From Phoronis ovalis (Eukaryota; Phoronida; Phoronidae): 14,244 nucleotides of DNA. Where the stretch lies: assembly GCA_028565635.1 (NCBI GenBank), contig JAOXYB010033440.1, forward strand, positions 1 to 14,244, written 5' to 3'. Positions 1 to 8,552 of the stretch are shown piece by piece. The notes under the pieces are model-generated. The model saw nothing but the letters and a program-made list of their open reading frames with translations. It was not told the origin of the DNA and did not search any database. Position 1 is the first letter of the stretch; every line of letters begins with the position of its first letter. Made by a program: the position numbers and the translations under genes.

Positions 1-709
1 TAGTTCATGAATTAGATGAAAAACTTTTCATACCGGTCAATTCTATAAAGCATAAATGTGTATTAATGAAATTTGCAAGAGCCTCGTATATATCTAAACC
101 ACCTAATCTCCTTGAACATGATTAAAGTCAAAACCTTGATGGCTGCCTTTTTATTCTAGCTAACATGTAATGTCTTGACATACACCAGCATCTTGACATT
201 ACAACAGCTTCATTTACATTTACCTGTTGAAGACAGTGGTTTGTCGAAACGTTAAATATATTTTTGTAAACGTCAAAAAACAGCAAGTTGTGTTATTTAT
301 CTATCGCTGATCGTAAATCGGGGTCAAACACTACCAGTACTGCAGTGCGAGATATCGACGTAAACAGAATCCGATCAATCAATGACAGAAATAGCTAGTA
401 CAATGCCTATGGCATTATTATATAATAACCATTTTTCAATACTTGATGTATCAAATAACAGACAAATTGTGGTAGCATGCAAATTAGTACCTGGCTTAAT
501 TCTGGCGGATGATCTAGCGTGTTCTCCCGGCGTGTTTAAAACTTAGTGTTTGCTATGGGTACATCTCTTCTGGTATATAAACAAACAAAAAAAGGTGCCG
601 TTCCAAAAATGTTTTTTGCTTTCTAGAAAATTATTTTTTGTGTTCTATAAGATCGTTCTCGATCAAAATCTCTGCAATCACTCATTTCCTGAAACATCGT
701 ACATTCCTA
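1..709. other. Non-coding flank left of the inverted repeat
   Basis: No reading frame here looks like a gene. The stretch is AT-rich. It contains a short direct repeat, two copies of about 18 bp beginning tcttgacat at 173-190 and 191-208, followed at once by the hammerhead-like fold at 224-274. The rest shows no motif I recognise. If the transposase-like pseudogene at 939 had upstream exons they would be expected here, but I found none. Confidence 0.6.
224..274 (+). ncRNA. Degenerate hammerhead-ribozyme-like motif (type I order)
   Basis: The order of parts fits a type I hammerhead. CTGTTGA at 224-230 stands where the consensus is CUGAUGA. GACA (232-235) and TGTC (242-245) can pair as stem II around a six-base loop. 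GAAA follows at 246-249. ACGTT (249-253) pairs perfectly with AACGT (269-273) as stem III around an AT-rich loop, and C274 sits at the cleavage position. Two things argue against activity: conserved A6 of the core is T here, and the flanks pair poorly as stem I. Hammerheads of this type are known from Penelope-like retroelements and related small retro-repeats, so this may be a decayed tail of one. That link is inference. Confidence 0.4.
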
Positions 710-913
710 AGCTAATCAATGAATGACGGCGTGTCACTTATAGCCAAACACAGTGCGTAAGTTGGCTAGGCTACGTGTTAGCCACCGAAAAAAGAAGCGC
801 TATATGCTTGAAATAGACCCTCGAACACTTACGTGATAGAATTAATTATCAAGTAAAGAGTTTTAAATCAATAAATTTAAATAATTATTTTATTTTGAAC
901 TGCATTAATTATT
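710..913 (+). repeat. Left arm of a ~200-bp imperfect inverted repeat
   Basis: Read forward, this arm matches the reverse complement of 7925-8118. The outer ~78 bases differ at about 11 places by my count, mostly transitions. The centre is diverged near 790-812. The inner part, from GACCCTCGAACACTTA to TTGAACTGCATTAATTATT, is close to identical apart from small insertions. Similarity stops sharply outside AGCTAATCAATG and inside ATTAATTATT. The arm ends just before a transposase-like reading frame, as a terminal inverted repeat would. I saw no target-site duplication. Confidence 0.85.
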
Positions 914-938
914 ATATATTACCCTAACCTTACATTAG

Positions 939-2542
939 GGTTTGATGCGACTACGCAAGAAGGTGTTCATTTAAATAGCATTCATGTGACAAGTCCTGAC
1001 ACTTGCATTGTTTTAGCCGTGGATCAGCTGGCAGGCGGTACAGCCGAAGATTATGAGCGCCACATCGCTGACACCATTGACCATGTGGCTGATGTGTATT
1101 CGCTGCACACTCAGCAAGATTTCGAAACCTGCCGTCAGAACATGATCTCATATATTACCAATACATTGACCGACAGAGCCGCTGTCAATCATGCGACTAT
1201 CTCGAGGCTGGAAAATGCATGGGACAAGGCCCTAAATGAACTCAACTGTTATCTCCACCCGTTGGAAACCATTTCCACGTCATGTGATAAAGCACTAAAA
1301 TCAACAGAGACTGAAAAGGGACATTTGTTTGGATGGCACAGTCTGGCAGGCAACATTGTCTTGGCCCTCAGTAAAATCCGCTACAAGGATGGGAAGAGTG
1401 ACCCAAAAGCATTCCAAGCGTTTTTGGACGAAGGTTTGCCGAGAGGACTGATTCCACGATATCGTGGGAATAGGCTGCACATCTTATTCCATACCAGTGC
1501 CGTTGTGTTTCAGCATTATAACCAGCTTTCAGGGTTTATACTATCAGCACCACTAACTTGCAGCGTCCTGCAGTCAGCCCTAAAAAAGGACTTCAGCAAC
1601 CAAGAAGCTGTGACAGAGCTGCAGGTCCTTGGATTGCTTGGTAAACTCGTCACAGGGCCCTGGATGAGTCGGTTTTATACTGCCGAGTCACATGGTCACG
1701 TCGAAAGCATCGCAACCATCAAAAATGTAATCGCCACCGTGAAGAAGTATGCAGACGAGCCGGTGGACACATTGACAACAAAGAACGACTTCTTCGGTGA
1801 CGATGTTGATTGCGGCGTGTTGCAGCAGGCCCCTCCGAATGTCGTAACATTTGCAGCCAAGATGGAGAGCTGTCTACAGAGTATTGTAGATGGCCTTGAG
1901 AGGCAATACAAGAAATACTTTCAGCTTGACATCAATGAGAAGCTCCAAGAGGAAACACAATCTGCCGAAGAAGTAATGGGGATGTACGGGGCTGCAAAAG
2001 ACAAGAGTCCGAGTGCCAGCTTGTCGTATGTCTCAGCTAAGATACGAGCTAAAAAGAACAAGACTGTGGAGTTCTTGGATGCGACTGACCTGTAAGAAAA
2101 AGACAGCATGGTTAAAATGAGTATAAATGTCACAAAGAAACACCGTGAGGAACAGAAACAGGGTATTAGAGAGATACGAACAGAAGTTATCAAACGGTTA
2201 GCTGTGAAGAAACAAAAAAAGACTTAGCTGAAAGGAACAAACTTGAGAAACAGTTAAAGAAGTCCACAAATACTGATGCTGATTTTGCAGCCTATGGTCC
2301 AAAACATGTGAACAGTTGTCGGACATACTCTGTGGAAAGATTGTTGGGCACGAGGTGTACCACATTTGGTGGGATGAGAGCCATGAAAAAACAGTGTACA
2401 GTGGCAAAGTTGAAGAGATCGATTGACGTACAACATCAGTTACTGGAGTGAACATGAAACATATGACGATGCTGTGGAGTATCAGATGACCAAATACGCA
2501 CTTGCTGCTGACCTCCTGTGCGAAGATTTAACAATTGTATAA
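939..2542 (+). pseudogene. Broken repeat-encoded transposase-like gene
   Basis: The long open stretch runs from about 939 to a TAA at 2093, and recognisable coding continues beyond it. An acceptor-like CCTTACATTAG ends at 938. The first codons read FDATT, so no start codon is needed there; GTG at 986 is not a likely start. Motifs in order: FDATTQEGVHLNSI (941-982), LAGGTAEDYERHI (around 1028-1066), TDRAAVNHA with its Asp codon at 1172, GNRLHILFH near 1470, LGKLVTGPWMSRFY near 1640, then a basic tail. After the stop the same frame reads on to a run of seven A at 2214-2220, shifts, shifts again near 2305, and shifts near 2425 before ending at 2542. The tail has CGKIVGHEVYHIWWDE and MTKYALAADLL. 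I recall similar multicopy proteins from cnidarians and fish. An RNase-H-like DDE transposase is my inference from the spaced Asp motifs. The 5' end is missing. Confidence 0.6.
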
Positions 2543-2704
2543 AAAGTAAGTACAGGTGATCATGTGAAAGAATGGTAAAGTAACATTGATCTAGTTTGAT
2601 TACTTAACTAATTAGGATTGTTTAATTAGCTCACAAATAAAAATTTTCGTGAAGTTTATTTTTTCAGCTTTGTCACCACAACTTGATTGTTTTTCTAATT
2701 AAGA

Positions 2705-2860
2705 TATTAATTAATTAATTAACAGACACTTTTTTCTTTATTATTACAAGAAGCAATAATTAAGAAAAAAATTTATCTGTGAATTAATTGATTAATTAAT
2801 AGATTAATTTTTTTCTTAATTAATTAATTAATTGACAGATTAATTTTTTTCTTAAATATT
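2705..2860. repeat. TTAATTAA-rich direct and inverted repeats
   Basis: AGATTAATTTTTTTCTTA occurs twice in direct orientation, at 2801-2818 and 2837-2854. A diverged inverted copy (AATTAACAGACACTTTTTTCTT near 2716-2738 against AAGAAAAAAATTTATCTGTGAATTAATT near 2763-2790) makes an imperfect fold around the AAGAAGCAATAATT segment. Strings of TTAATTAA join the units. This looks like a locally expanded simple repeat or a fold-back remnant. Confidence 0.6.
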
Positions 2861-3670
2861 TCTTCTTGCAGATGGTTATTTATCAGGTTAATCATGGAAA
2901 ATATTGCATTCCATTTAATTCAGTGGATAATTTACGTGAAACGAGTTTACTCATTACTATTCAGATATCAGTTAATTAATAAATAATGTAATTAATGGTT
3001 ATTTTACAGATTAGTTGACATAATTATCATCATTTAAAATAGCACTGCAACATCCAGTGTTCTTATTTGAGAGAACTATGGACTTACACATGCAGTACTC
3101 ATTTGATTAATAAAAAGTTGCTAGTTGATTAATTAATTAATGGATTGGTTATTATTTATTTGATTAACATATCATTGAAATGTCATAATTTTTAAAAAGT
3201 ACACAAAAGAATTTTGGAGAAAGGTTGAAAAACAAAAAAGTTATCTTTGTTGAAGTGATTAATTCTGTTAACGGTCACACTTTTTCAATCACTTTACATG
3301 TAATTAGAATTACTTCAATTTAACGCAAAAAAAATTGTAACTCCACTAATTGTTAACCGATTTTAATGATTTTTGTTTTCTTTTGTTCAGTTTTATTAGT
3401 TCTATTTTTTTTAAATAAAATCAACAAATTAGGTGAACTTTGAATTTTTTTGTAACATCCCTATAGCGATAGGAACGGGCGAATTGATGTTTCTAAATGA
3501 AATAAAAGGAATTCAATTGTATCATGAACTTGTCTTATATTTCATTAATCAGTAACCAATTCACATGTTAATCACTCCATAAAAAATTTGGTCAACATTA
3601 TACAATAATCAGAAATTTAAGAATACCAAACAAAAATAAATATTTAAAATATGTTTAGAAATGGTCTCAG

Positions 3671-3760
3671 AATGCATCAGATTGCAGGAAAATGCATCAA
3701 TATTTGAAAAAATTTCTGGGGCGGGGGTATGCCCCAGACCCCTCCAGTTCCGCTTCGCGT
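3671..3760 (+). repeat. Dispersed GC-rich repeat, copy A
   Basis: AATGCATCAGATTGCAGGAAAA at 3671-3692 matches the reverse complement of 14204-14225 with a single difference. Similarity continues weakly through an A-rich stretch ending in TTTC and then into a G/C-rich part with GGGGCGGGGG and CCCCAGACCCCTCC. The base composition contrasts strongly with the AT-rich surroundings. Two copies in 14 kb suggest a common interspersed family. Confidence 0.6.
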
Positions 3761-4645
3761 AGTGCTATTCTTAGGCATAAGTCTTCTACAACAATTCTTC
3801 TAAAACAACTTTCATAACAAAACCTCTCTGGTAGCAATGTACAACACTATATGGTTCCCAAGGAACAACATATGTTATTATTATTCAAAACTAATAATAA
3901 TAATAAAGAATAATTTTGTACATAAAGTCTGAATATAAAGTGTGAATATGCAACTGCCTGTAATGCGGGAGCTGTTATTTATCTTTTATGTTACAAGATT
4001 ATAGTTGTTTCCATACCAGTTCTTGAATTTAGTAGACAGGTGGTAAAATGCATTTCATAAAAAAGATTCCAAAATACAAGTTTGATAAAACAACAAAAGC
4101 TTTTTATAATCCATTTTTATACCATAAACATCTTTTTCAAAACAATGGTGATATATCATTAACAAATTTAGAAGAAGTTTACTTTAAACTTGAATACTGT
4201 GAAGAAACAAAATATCTCTTTTTTCATTCACTGGAAGATGTATCATAAAGAAATGCCATGGAATAGTGGAGATACAAACTGACTATTTTATTATAGATTG
4301 TTATCATAACATGTTTTTATTAGTTAAAAGGTCCAAGCTACAATCTGTAGGGAAGTACCTAAATCGAGTAAACAAAGCACTGTATCCAATACATGATTGC
4401 CTCATATGTATACAAGATATACTTGTAAATTATTTAAATTAAATCACAACTATTTATTCAATACGTCCTATAGGGTTTCATTGTTATAAGTTTGAGAATA
4501 TTACCAGGTACACAGCTAAACATTAATTATATGAACAAATTCTAATTAGCTTCTTTGGATTTTAACTTTAATTTTGTTAGTTGTTTCTTTAATTTTTGTT
4601 TTTATTCTCATTAAATAAAAATGCAGCTTTCTGCTTTTTAGCAAA

Positions 4646-4945
4646 ATGTCTATAAAACAACCATTGCTACAGACATTTTCAAGGGAAGAACACTGTGATA
4701 CCTATCATCTGAAGTGGTGAGAGATTGGAGCGCATAAGACTGTTCTCAGTGTGTCAAGTAGTTTCAGCAACTAAAATAAGCTGGTTAGTTGGTCAGTTGC
4801 TCCAGTAGATTTTACACTTCTATACAACTGCAAACTAATTATTATCGTTCTAACAACTCAAAATGTTTTGGATGTATTTATTGGCGCAGATTTTTATGAT
4901 ATTGCTGATTTGGCAATGATATGTAACTCATTTTTTTTTACTTAA
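4646..4945 (+). pseudogene. Decayed BTB/POZ domain reading frame
   Basis: One frame from ATG 4646 to TAA 4943 reads as a BTB domain, interrupted by TGA at 4718-4720 and TAA at 4772-4774. In order: FSREEHCDTYHLK matches the 'R..g.lCDvtl' start of BTB; after the first stop EIGAHKTVLSVSSSFS matches the 'AHkavLaasSpyF' motif; after the second stop VDFTLLYNCKL resembles 'fl.ylYtgkl', and TTQNVLDVFIGADFYDIADL followed by AMICNSFF matches the last helices, where kelch-like proteins have 'NV.elL.aAdflqi..L...C..fl'. The piece between the second stop and the YNCKL segment is shorter than in a normal BTB domain of about 110 residues. All parts lie in one frame, so this is decay by point mutation and perhaps deletion. 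BTB domains mediate dimerisation and partner binding in transcription factors and Cul3 adaptors. It may be the ruined front of the BEN-like gene downstream. Confidence 0.6.
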
Positions 4946-6276
4946 CATCAATACACACACAGTCGTAAACTTTTTAATGCATTCTTATTTGTACCAACAC
5001 AGCTTATCAACCTTAATGGACAGGTGTTTGCAGTGTTTTGATAAACATTCTAAATATTTCAACTGAAGTGAAGAATGTTTTTTAAAAGTATTAGAAAGAG
5101 TTACTCTTACAGCACACGAAAATTTCATATTTGGGGTTGTAGTACAATGGTGTGCCACAAGGGCGGACAGATCTGTACAAACTCTTTCAAAACACATTAG
5201 ATATGAACATAAGTCTATGGAATCTTTCATAAAATATGTACTCCCACTAAAAATAATATCATAGAAAGTAATAAAAAATATTCTACAATACATGTATGGG
5301 AACACAGATCAGTGCCTTCTACAACCAAGTAATTATATATAACACACAATATTATTGAAATATGCCGATTTAGGAACATAGATTATACACTGCTAAATTT
5401 GTCAGTGAAATTCCGAACAGGCATGAAGTTGTTATTGGTTTAATAGCTTGCAAGCATTTGTCAATTTAAATGCTGTGCAATTGCTGGGAAAAGAAATGTT
5501 TTATAACTGAATAATTCAAATATTTAACGATCAGTCTGAACTACTGACACGTGTAAATTTTCATTCTTGGGCAGATGTGAATAACACTTTTAGGTATTAA
5601 AATGGAATACCAGTTAAGTACATGTATATTGATGAACACCGTGTACACCATAGTTGCAATAATACAAGGACAACCAACACCTAAGGGTATAAATGGCATC
5701 AAGCGAGTGATTAAAAGACAAAGAACAGCAAACAAATTAGTGGAAGCAAATATGCTGCCAGTTACACCTGTATCAGCAACCAGCGAAGAATATGGACAAC
5801 TGTGTAGCTTCTTGATCAGTTTCGCATAAATAGCAAAATGCACAGTTAAAAACATTTAACCTAGCTTTCTCACGAGACTGTGGTTTACACATTGCATCAT
5901 ATATATACGTGTACATGCATATTTTGCGTAAATTCCTTTAAGAATCACATGTATTCTGTGTATGGACAAAAACATTACTATTTATGCATTTCATATGAAG
6001 TAAAATTAAGTTTTGACTAGCAACTGAAGATGTAGAATTGTTTTTCAATGAAATCAAAAGAATAAGACGTAATACGACTGTACAGCAATTCAATATCTGA
6101 AAGACAGCTCGCAAGATATTCTAAAATTCTATTATTATAAAGTCAGCACAATTTAAAATATGACGTAGACAAAACTGAAATGTTCATATTTATTCAATGG
6201 TTATATAGTATATATCGTTCTCAAAAAAAGTTCATATACCAGCAGTCATACAAAGGCTGTTATTCTCTGTTTGTAG
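4946..6276. other. Stretch between BTB-like and BEN-like pieces, with two coding-like scraps
   Basis: Mostly AT-rich and non-coding. Two + strand scraps stand out. The frame open from 5067 to the stop at 5262-5264 contains QWCATRADRSVQTLSKHIRYEH, which ends like a C2H2 zinc finger but lacks the first cysteine. The frame at 5602-5829 has a basic part (KGINGIKRVIKRQRTANKL) and then MLPVTPVSATSEEYG. Either could be a linker exon of a BTB-BEN gene or a remnant, and neither has splice sites I would rely on. The rest shows no gene. In the last bases the tract TTATTCTCTGTTTGTAG is the acceptor of the BEN-like gene. Confidence 0.4.
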
Positions 6277-7256
6277 AGAAGGAGAAGTGTGGATCATCCC
6301 ATGCTGTGTGGCGATTCTGTTATAGATGTGCCTCCTGTGGATTTTCAAAGCACGCCCATTGTGGATCCACTTCCGAATGTCATTGTGGATCCACTTCCCA
6401 ATGTCATCGTGGATCCACTTCCTATACCTGATGCTCCAATACCTGAAGTTGACAGCGTTGAAGGTAATGCTACACAAAGCTTCTATAGCAAAAGTTTTTT
6501 AAGCAATTTAAGATGTACATGTATAAATGTAGGGTATTAAAGATGCTGACTTTAAAAAAAGCGCTGTAGTTCTTATCGTGATATAGATACAAATAATAAA
6601 TACAAGCCATTGCATTAATTATTAGACACATTGCACAGGATGCAGTGCAAAATATTGCAAATAATACTAGTATTTGTTATTTTACTTGTAGATATTTGCA
6701 ACCTGGGCGACTTAGTGTTCAACGTAAAAGTTTCTGCAGCTGGTAGAAAGCGTTGTTTGATGCTGCCAACTCCGGACAAGTTTGCACTCAGTGCACTAGA
6801 ACTCCTAGTAACTCATGAGGAGTGCCAGACATTGTCTGTATATGGTAAAGGTAAACTGAAGACAGAGATGGCAGAGTGCAAGCGCAAGGCACTTAGAAGT
6901 AAGTACATTGCTGTCAAGTATACTTGATTTTATTGATAAATGTGTATATATAAGCAGCAACTTTAAGTCACTGACTTTGCCAAAATGCACTGGGTAAATT
7001 AACTAAAAATATCTGACTTTTCTCCCACCAACTCACATGCAACCAATTTGTATTTTACTTTTAATTATTAAATTTACTTTGTTGACTTTATATTTCACAG
7101 ATAACATTTCTTTCAACTTGTATGTACTCATTTTCAGGCGAAATGTATTGCCAGAATATGGAACAAGCAGAAATACAAAAAGTATGGGATACAATAGTTA
7201 GCAAGCTCAATGACAAAATAAGAGCCATCAAGAATGGGAAATATAAACTGAACTGA
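6277..7256 (+). CDS. C-terminal three exons of a BEN-domain-like protein
   Basis: Three exons join in one frame with GT-AG introns: 6277-6463 (acceptor TTCTCTGTTTGTAG, donor GGTAATG), 6692-6898 (acceptor TTTTACTTGTAG, donor GTAAGT) and 7138-7256 (acceptor CATTTTCAG, stop TGA). Their lengths sum to 171 codons including the stop. Exon one is Pro/Asp/Val-rich and carries an octapeptide repeat IVDPLPNV. Exons two and three give FNVKVSAAGRKRCL, then KFALSALELLVTHEECQTLS, VYGKGK, KRKALRSEMYC and VWDTIVSKLNDKIRAIKNGK. This spacing (hydrophobic helix, 'ltGk', basic patch, final helix with 'IN.k.R..r') resembles the BEN domain, a DNA- and chromatin-binding fold found in NACC1 and the BEND proteins. 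Upstream exons are not certain. The decayed BTB at 4646 would make a NACC-like BTB-BEN order. Clean splice phases argue that this part is or recently was functional. Confidence 0.55.
6358..6426 (+). repeat. 24-bp in-frame tandem repeat in the BEN-like exon
   Basis: Units at 6358-6381 and 6382-6405 differ at two or fewer places, and a partial third follows to 6426. Each encodes IVDPLPNV, and each carries the palindrome GTGGATCCAC. The frame is kept, so the repeat is translated into a flexible Pro-Asp linker just before the BEN-like part. Confidence 0.85.
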
Positions 7257-7345
7257 ACAATTCATTTAATTATATCATCGTTGTCGTAATATTCAGTACA
7301 GTGTAAATACAGGTCGGTCATAATTTTGACCTGATTATATACGTA

Positions 7346-7351
7346 AATAAA
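7346..7351 (+). promoter_or_regulatory. Probable poly(A) signal of the BEN-like gene
   Basis: A canonical AATAAA about 90 bases beyond the TGA stop, at a normal distance for a short 3' untranslated region. In AT-rich DNA the hexamer also occurs by chance, so position is the main support. Confidence 0.4.
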
Positions 7352-7468
7352 AATACTGAGATTTGGTAAAAACCTAACATAGCTCTTTTCAAATGTTATT
7401 TATATAAACATGGATCACATAACTCGATCACAAGCAGATTGGAGGTTAAACCACCAGTGAAATAAGAA

Positions 7469-7494
7469 AGAGGGCATGGTTTTCCCATGCCTCT
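7469..7494. other. Strong hairpin, stem about 9-10 bp
   Basis: AGAGGGCATGG and CCATGCCTCT pair around a short TTTTC loop with one bulged G. It is one of the strongest local folds downstream of the BEN-like gene. Its role is unknown; it may be a repeat end or part of a 3' untranslated region. Confidence 0.5.
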
Positions 7495-7924
7495 GTGTTT
7501 GAGAAATGTCGTTGATCATATTGGTGCCTTTGGATTAAGGAAAAAAAACTGAGTATGTATGCAACAATGTGAAAACAGTGTCATCGACATTATATAATTC
7601 ATGAGGTAACGATTAACAGTTCTTACAATCAAGTTTAATTTGAAACAAGAGGAGGCTACTTCACTTTCTTTATATTCAGCGTTTTAAAAGAATAATTTAT
7701 AGATTAATTTAATCATATATTGTTCCTATAGCCTTGTGCGCACGCGATTAAAAATTCTTCGATCCTATTCAGATTACCTACATGTTGTTTTTGTGCTGCT
7801 TTTTTGGCGACGGTTCTGGACCAGCATCACCCACCATGATAAATTAAATCTCACAGCTGCTGGTCAGGTACAAACATGTTTAAGTCATATTTTTTAGATA
7901 TAGTCAGACCAATTTTATCAACAA

Positions 7925-8118
7925 AATAATTAATGCAGTTCAAAATAAAAATTTATTGATTTAAAACTCTTTGCTTGATAATTCTATCACATAAGTGTTC
8001 GAGGGTCTGTTTTACGCATGGTTGATGGTTCACGTTTGTTTGGTGACTAACCCGTAGCCTAGCTAACTTTCGCACTGTGATTGGCTGTAAGTGACATGTC
8101 ATCATTCATTGATCAGCT
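7925..8118 (-). repeat. Right arm of the ~200-bp imperfect inverted repeat
   Basis: The reverse complement matches 710-913, starting AGCTGATCAATGAATGA at its outer edge (8118) and ending TGCATTAATTATT at its inner edge (7925). It is about 10 bases shorter than the left arm because of small gaps in the AT-rich inner part. Beyond 8118 the sequence no longer matches the left flank. Confidence 0.85.
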
Positions 8119-8337
8119 GTTTTTTTACTATTATAGATATGAATTTACGATGAGGATTAATCTCGCAAGCATTCGCACGACGTAAAAAATGGTATATTAA
8201 TCTTGCACATAAGTTTTATCGCAATAATTTGGTCCCGTGCGAACAGGGTATCTGGTACATATGGGAGTGGGTTAATGTGTCAGCATTTAGCTGTATATAC
8301 AAAACTGTCTGGATTCTGGATTCAGTTATATAGCACT

Positions 8338-8552
8338 TGACCGGGATCCCGGCAGGACATGACCGGGATCCCAGTGGGACATGACCGGGATCCCAGTGGG
8401 ACATGACCGGGATCCCGGCGGGACATGACCGGGATTCCGGCAGAACATGACCGGGATCCCATCCGTGTTTCCCGGCGGGATATGACCGGGATCCCGTCCC
8501 TTTTTCCCGGTGGGATTGACCGGGATCCCGGTCATAATCCCGGTGTTATCCC
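8338..8552. repeat. GC-rich minisatellite with ~22-bp units around GGGATCCC
   Basis: About eight units begin TGACCGGGATCCC. The first five repeat every 22 bases and end in variants of GGCGGGACA. The later units carry insertions such as ATCCGTGTTT and GTCCCTTTTT before CCCGGYGGGA. Every unit except one (GATTCC) keeps the palindrome GGGATCCC. Open frames across it on both strands are products of the periodicity and not genes. Confidence 0.95.

Larger units (their letters stand above)
2543..4645. other. AT-rich DNA without a convincing gene
   Basis: An AATAAA hexamer lies at 2636-2641, soon after the transposase-like frame, and may be its poly(A) signal. Runs of TTAATTAA and oligo-T follow at 2700-2860, with more scattered copies near 2970-3160. 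A GC-rich repeat scrap begins at 3671 and a short ATA microsatellite lies near 3890-3910. One small ATG-started frame, 4048-4248 (66 codons, AT-rich codons, no recognised motif), may be chance. Nothing else in this stretch looks coding. Confidence 0.55.
7257..7924. other. 3' flank of the BEN-like gene, with hairpins
   Basis: No further reading frame. AATAAA lies at 7346-7351, about 90 bases after the stop. Small fold-backs occur at 7310-7333 (CAGGTC against GACCTG), at 7469-7494 and at 7819-7865 (GACCAGCA against TGCTGGTC, 31-base gap). The last borders the right inverted-repeat arm. None is assigned a role. Confidence 0.5.
710..8118. mobile_element. Candidate 7.4-kb DNA transposon bounded by long inverted repeats
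   Basis: The two arms enclose a transposase-like pseudogene next to the left arm, then BTB-like and BEN-like coding pieces, all on the + strand. Long terminal repeats plus a transposase inside are the usual architecture of a large cut-and-paste element. Against this reading: no target duplication is visible, both arms could be solitary repeats inserted in opposite directions, and the BEN-like gene could be an ordinary host gene caught between them. The breaks in the transposase-like and BTB frames mean any such element is no longer autonomous. Confidence 0.35.

Noticed and set aside
986-988. GTG as start of the transposase-like protein
   Set aside because: A eukaryotic gene would not normally start here, and conserved motif FDATT lies upstream in the same frame.
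951-1151. Minus-strand frame of 66 codons
   Set aside because: It lies antisense to the transposase-like frame and its translation has no motif; the + strand frame has far better support.
2198-2455. Minus-strand frames opposite the transposase tail
   Set aside because: They are antisense to recognisable tail coding and have no motif.
4868-4912. Retropepsin-like or Pao-type reading of DVFIGADFYDI
   Set aside because: The preceding AHKTVLSVSSSF in the same frame fits a BTB domain much better.
4985-5305. Minus-strand frame of 106 codons
   Set aside because: The translation is AT-driven and Cys/Leu/Phe-rich without a motif; the opposite strand has the more protein-like zinc-finger scrap.
5541-5855. 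Minus-strand hydrophobic frame of 104 codons
   Set aside because: It looks like a membrane protein only because it is antisense to an AT-rich, basic + strand frame; no splice or start support.
8326-8535. Minus-strand frame of 69 codons rich in DPGHVPPG
   Set aside because: It is only the periodic translation of the GC-rich minisatellite.
8338-8552. Possible CRISPR array
   Set aside because: Units are contiguous and variable with no unique spacers, and the genome is eukaryotic.
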